The translations under genes and the position numbers were made by a program. The notes below the pieces were generated by a model, which saw only the letters and a program-made list of their open reading frames with translations, searched no databases and had not been told where the DNA came from. DNA of 64,000 nt, taken from Lacrimispora sphenoides. Lineage in GTDB: Bacteria; Bacillota; Clostridia; Lachnospirales; Lachnospiraceae. How positions within the stretch are numbered: position 1 is the stretch's first letter; every line of letters begins with the position of its first letter. This document shows, piece by piece, positions 61,510 through 64,000 of this stretch. The stretch is from positions 2,978,501 through 3,042,500 of the forward strand of contig NZ_FOIP01000001.1 in NCBI RefSeq assembly GCF_900105215.1. Reading direction: 5' to 3'.

Positions 61510-64000
61510 TCTGGCAAAAGAACTGGGAAAAGACAGTAGTAAGGAGATACTGGATATCTTGGAAAAACATAATATAAATTTAAAGAGCTCTTCCAACGTC
61601 ACGGATGAGCAGGCGGCAATCGTGAAAAAAGAAGTAGGCGGCCACAACCGGGGAACCGCTCCGGTACAATCCAATTCACCGGATGGGGATGATTCCGATG
61701 CGCCGAAGAAAAAAATTGCGGCGGTATTCAGACCGCAGAATGCGCAGATGAAGCCTCAGGGACAGCATTCCCAGTCGCAGGGCGGAAGATCTTTTCAGTC
61801 TGACCGACAGAACGGAGATTCAAGAAATCGTCAGGTTTCAGAGCAGTCTTTATCAGGAGCTGAATTAACAAGAGAGCAGAATACAGAAAACCTGGAAGGT
61901 GGAAGACCCCAGGGAGGCTACCAGGGCAACCGCGACAACCGTGACGGAAGACCTCAGGGAGGCTATCAGGGAAACCGTGACAACCGTGAAGGAAGACCCC
62001 AGGGAGGTTATCAGGGCAATCGTGACGGAAGACCGCAGGGCCAGGGAGGCTACCAGGGCAACCGTGACGGAAGACCACAGGGCCAGGGAGGCTACCAGGG
62101 CAACCGTGACGGAAGACCACAGGGCCAGGGAGGCTACCAGGGCAACCGTGACGGAAGACCACAGGGCCAGGGAGGTTATCAGGGCAACCGTGACGGAAGA
62201 CCACAGGGCCAGGGAGGTTATCAGGGCAACCGTGATGGAAGACCACAGGGCCAGGGAGGCTACCAGGGCAATCGTGATGGAAGACCGCAGGGCCAGGGAG
62301 GCTACCAGGGCAACCGTGATGGAAGACCACAGGGCCAGGGAGGCTACCAGGGCAACCGTGATGGAAGACCACAGGGTCAGGGAGGCTATCAGGGCAATCG
62401 TGACGGAAGACCACAGGGCCAGGGAGGCTACCAGGGTAACCGTGACGGAAGACCACAGGGTCAGGGAGGCTACCAGGGCAACCGCGACGGAAGACCGCAG
62501 GGCGGTGGCTACCAGGGTAACCGTGATGGAAGACCACAGGGCCAGGGAGGCTATCAGGGCAACCGTGATGGAAGACCACAGGGTCAGGGAGGCTATCAGG
62601 GTAACCGTGACGGAAGACCACAGGGCCAGGGAGGCTACCAGGGTAACCGTGACGGAAGACCGCAGGGCCAGGGAGGCTACCAGGGCAACCGTGACGGAAG
62701 ACCACAGGGCCAGGGAGGCTACCAGGGTAACCGTGACGGAAGACCACAGGGACAACGTACAGGCAGAGATGCTGGTCCTAAGACAGGTTCCTTTGATACT
62801 CCAATCCAGGCAAAGCCTACCAGCAACAGGGCTGCAAAGAACACTTATAAAAATGGCAGATTTGATAAGAGAGATAAAGATGACGAGGCTAAGAAAAGAG
62901 CACAGGGCAAAGGTGGAAAGCCGTATCCGGTTCAGCCTCCGGTGCATGTAGAGCCTAAGGTAGAAGAGATAAAGACCATAACTCTCCCAGATATCATGAC
63001 GATTAAGGAACTGGCTGAGAAGATGAAGCTTCAGCCATCTGCCATTGTAAAGAAGCTGTTCTTACAGGGTAAAATCGTTACTCTTAATACGGAAATCGAT
63101 TATGACCAGGCGGAAGAGATCGCTTTGGGATATGATGTTCTCTGCGAGAAAGAAATAAAAATAGATGTTATTGAAGAACTGCTGAAAGAGGCTGATGAAA
63201 ATGAGGCAGATAAGGTTTCCAGACCGCCGGTAGTCTGCGTTATGGGCCATGTTGACCATGGTAAAACATCCCTTCTTGATGCGATCCGCCAAAGCCATGT
63301 AACCTCCAGAGAGGCAGGCGGGATCACGCAGCATATTGGTGCTTATACCGTTGAAGTAAACGGAGAAAAGATCACATTTTTGGATACTCCGGGACACGAG
63401 GCCTTTACCGCTATGCGTATGAGAGGTGCTCAGTCTACTGATATCGCAATTCTTGTAGTAGCAGCTGATGACGGTGTGATGCCTCAGACTGTGGAGGCAA
63501 TCAACCATGCCAAGGCAGCTGAAGTGGAGATCATTGTCGCCATTAATAAGATTGATAAACCAAGTGCCAATATTGACAAGGTAAAGCAGGAATTATCTGA
63601 ATATGAACTGATTCCTGAGGACTGGGGCGGAAGTACCATATTTGTTCCGGTTTCTGCCCATACAAAGGATGGCATCAAAGAACTTCTGGAAATGATCCTT
63701 CTAACCTCAGAAGTAAAGGAATTAAAGGCAAATCCGAACCGCCGGGCAAGAGGTCTTATTATTGAGGCCGAACTTGATAAGGGCAAAGGGCCGGTAGCTA
63801 CTGTACTGGTACAGAAGGGAACCCTTCGGGTAGGTGACACGGTTACCGCTGGTTCCTGTTACGGAAAAGTCCGTGCCATGATGGATGATAAGGGCCGCAG
63901 AGTAAAAGAGGCAGGTCCATCCACACCGGTTGAAATTTTAGGACTTAATGACGTTCCAAATGCAGGCGAAGTCCTGGTTGGAACCGAAAATGAAAAAGAA
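61496..64000 (+). CDS. infB: Translation initiation factor IF-2, 3' end outside window
   Basis: GTPase that positions initiator tRNA on the ribosome; 835 codons visible, still open at base 64000. ATG after GGAGGAAAGC. Order: N-terminal IF2N helix domain ([20 protein letters not shown]), a long linker, a very large Gly/Arg/Gln/Asn/Asp repeat (residues about 135-420), a basic segment, second IF2N domain (about 500-550), the G domain (GHVDHGKT near 582, [12 protein letters not shown]) and the beginning of domain II. The repeat is unusual in size for IF-2. The protein is usually about 700-900 residues; this one would exceed 1000. Confidence 0.96.
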   Translation, partial: MRVYDLAKELGKDSSKEILDILEKHNINLKSSSNVTDEQAAIVKKEVGGHNRGTAPVQSNSPDGDDSDAPKKKIAAVFRPQNAQMKPQGQHSQSQGGRSFQSDRQNGDSRNRQVSEQSLSGAELTREQNTENLEGGRPQGGYQGNRDNRDGRPQGGYQGNRDNREGRPQGGYQGNRDGRPQGQGGYQGNRDGRPQGQGGYQGNRDGRPQGQGGYQGNRDGRPQGQGGYQGNRDGRPQGQGGYQGNRDGRPQGQGGYQGNRDGRPQGQGGYQGNRDGRPQGQGGYQGNRDGRPQGQGGYQGNRDGRPQGQGGYQGNRDGRPQGQGGYQGNRDGRPQGGGYQGNRDGRPQGQGGYQGNRDGRPQGQGGYQGNRDGRPQGQGGYQGNRDGRPQGQGGYQGNRDGRPQGQGGYQGNRDGRPQGQRTGRDAGPKTGSFDTPIQAKPTSNRAAKNTYKNGRFDKRDKDDEAKKRAQGKGGKPYPVQPPVHVEPKVEEIKTITLPDIMTIKELAEKMKLQPSAIVKKLFLQGKIVTLNTEIDYDQAEEIALGYDVLCEKEIKIDVIEELLKEADENEADKVSRPPVVCVMGHVDHGKTSLLDAIRQSHVTSREAGGITQHIGAYTVEVNGEKITFLDTPGHEAFTAMRMRGAQSTDIAILVVAADDGVMPQTVEAINHAKAAEVEIIVAINKIDKPSANIDKVKQELSEYELIPEDWGGSTIFVPVSAHTKDGIKELLEMILLTSEVKELKANPNRRARGLIIEAELDKGKGPVATVLVQKGTLRVGDTVTAGSCYGKVRAMMDDKGRRVKEAGPSTPVEILGLNDVPNAGEVLVGTENEKE
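61901..62755 (+). repeat. About twenty 42-bp coding repeats inside infB
   Basis: Tandem 14-codon units reading [14 protein letters not shown], with the first three and one central unit shorter or altered. Neighbouring units differ only at a few synonymous bases, which indicates repeated unequal exchange. The unit makes a disordered, RGG-like positively charged linker. Confidence 0.93.

Noticed and set aside
61901..62755. Regularly spaced repeats resembling a CRISPR array
   Set aside because: Units are contiguous, coding and in frame, with no unique spacers.
61728..62951. Long open frames (about 340-360 codons) on both strands over infB
   Set aside because: They are shadows of the 42-bp repeat, which keeps several frames open. 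The infB frame has the IF2N and GTPase domains on both sides.

Overview
The window reads as chromosome of an anaerobic, fermentative Clostridia bacterium, most likely a Lachnospiraceae of the Lacrimispora / Clostridium cluster XIVa type. This is inferred from the rimP-nusA-rnpM-L7Ae-infB order, class B sortases with an SPKTG substrate, electron-bifurcating Etf systems, 2-hydroxyacyl-CoA dehydratase genes, and choline-binding-type wall repeats. No rRNA, tRNA, CRISPR array or intact integrase/transposase was seen.

Layout. 1-4.7 kb: a surface pilus/adhesin locus (two class B sortases around an SPKTG pilin, then a DivIVA-like protein and two proteins of unknown role). 5-7.2 kb: a lone PTS EIIC and a secreted wall-binding protein. 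7.3-14.4 kb (minus strand): an operon joining a FecBCDE-type metal-chelate importer to a complete nitrogenase-like enzyme (Fe protein plus two NifD/K-like subunits), with an AraC regulator beside it. 15.6-19.5 kb: a 1299-residue surface protein with wall-binding repeats and Shr-type hemoglobin-interacting-like domains. Its promoter carries almost the same 18-bp palindrome as the importer operon. 20.8-32.3 kb: a GntR-regulated operon for activation, dehydration and electron-bifurcating reduction of a 2-hydroxy acid. 32.6-47.2 kb: a LacI-regulated sugar-type ABC importer followed by eight genes dominated by N-glycosidic-bond enzymes (two ADP-ribosylglycohydrolases, nucleoside phosphorylase, nucleoside hydrolase, double-domain deoxyribosyltransferase, PfkB kinase, SIS protein, YjbQ). 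47.4-52.6 kb: a MATE exporter and an lctBCD-type lactate dehydrogenase/Etf operon. 52.7-57.2 kb: a small AT-rich island (TIR protein, membrane protein, SPFH-SHOCT protein, DUF6508-like protein) bounded by imperfect direct copies of the 3' end of an ABC permease gene. 57.2-58.8 kb: that permease and its ATPase. 59-64 kb: the rimP-infB operon; infB runs off the window and carries about 20 copies of a 14-residue Gly/Arg/Gln repeat.

How the genes may work together. The strongest candidate for an undescribed system is the nitrogenase-like/FecBCDE operon plus the co-regulated surface protein. All known non-nitrogen-fixing members of this enzyme family with tetrapyrrole substrates (DPOR, COR, CfbCD) reduce tetrapyrroles, and the surface protein looks heme/hemoglobin-related, so capture, import and reductive processing of heme or another metal chelate under iron control is a coherent hypothesis, not a demonstrated one. 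The second candidate is the ribosyl-compound operon, in which five enzyme modules attack or transfer at a ribosyl C1 position. The third is the TIR-SPFH island, which may be a membrane-sensing defence module. Two reductive/oxidative energy modules (2-hydroxyacyl-CoA reduction and lactate oxidation) each carry their own EtfBA pair with ferredoxin-type extensions.
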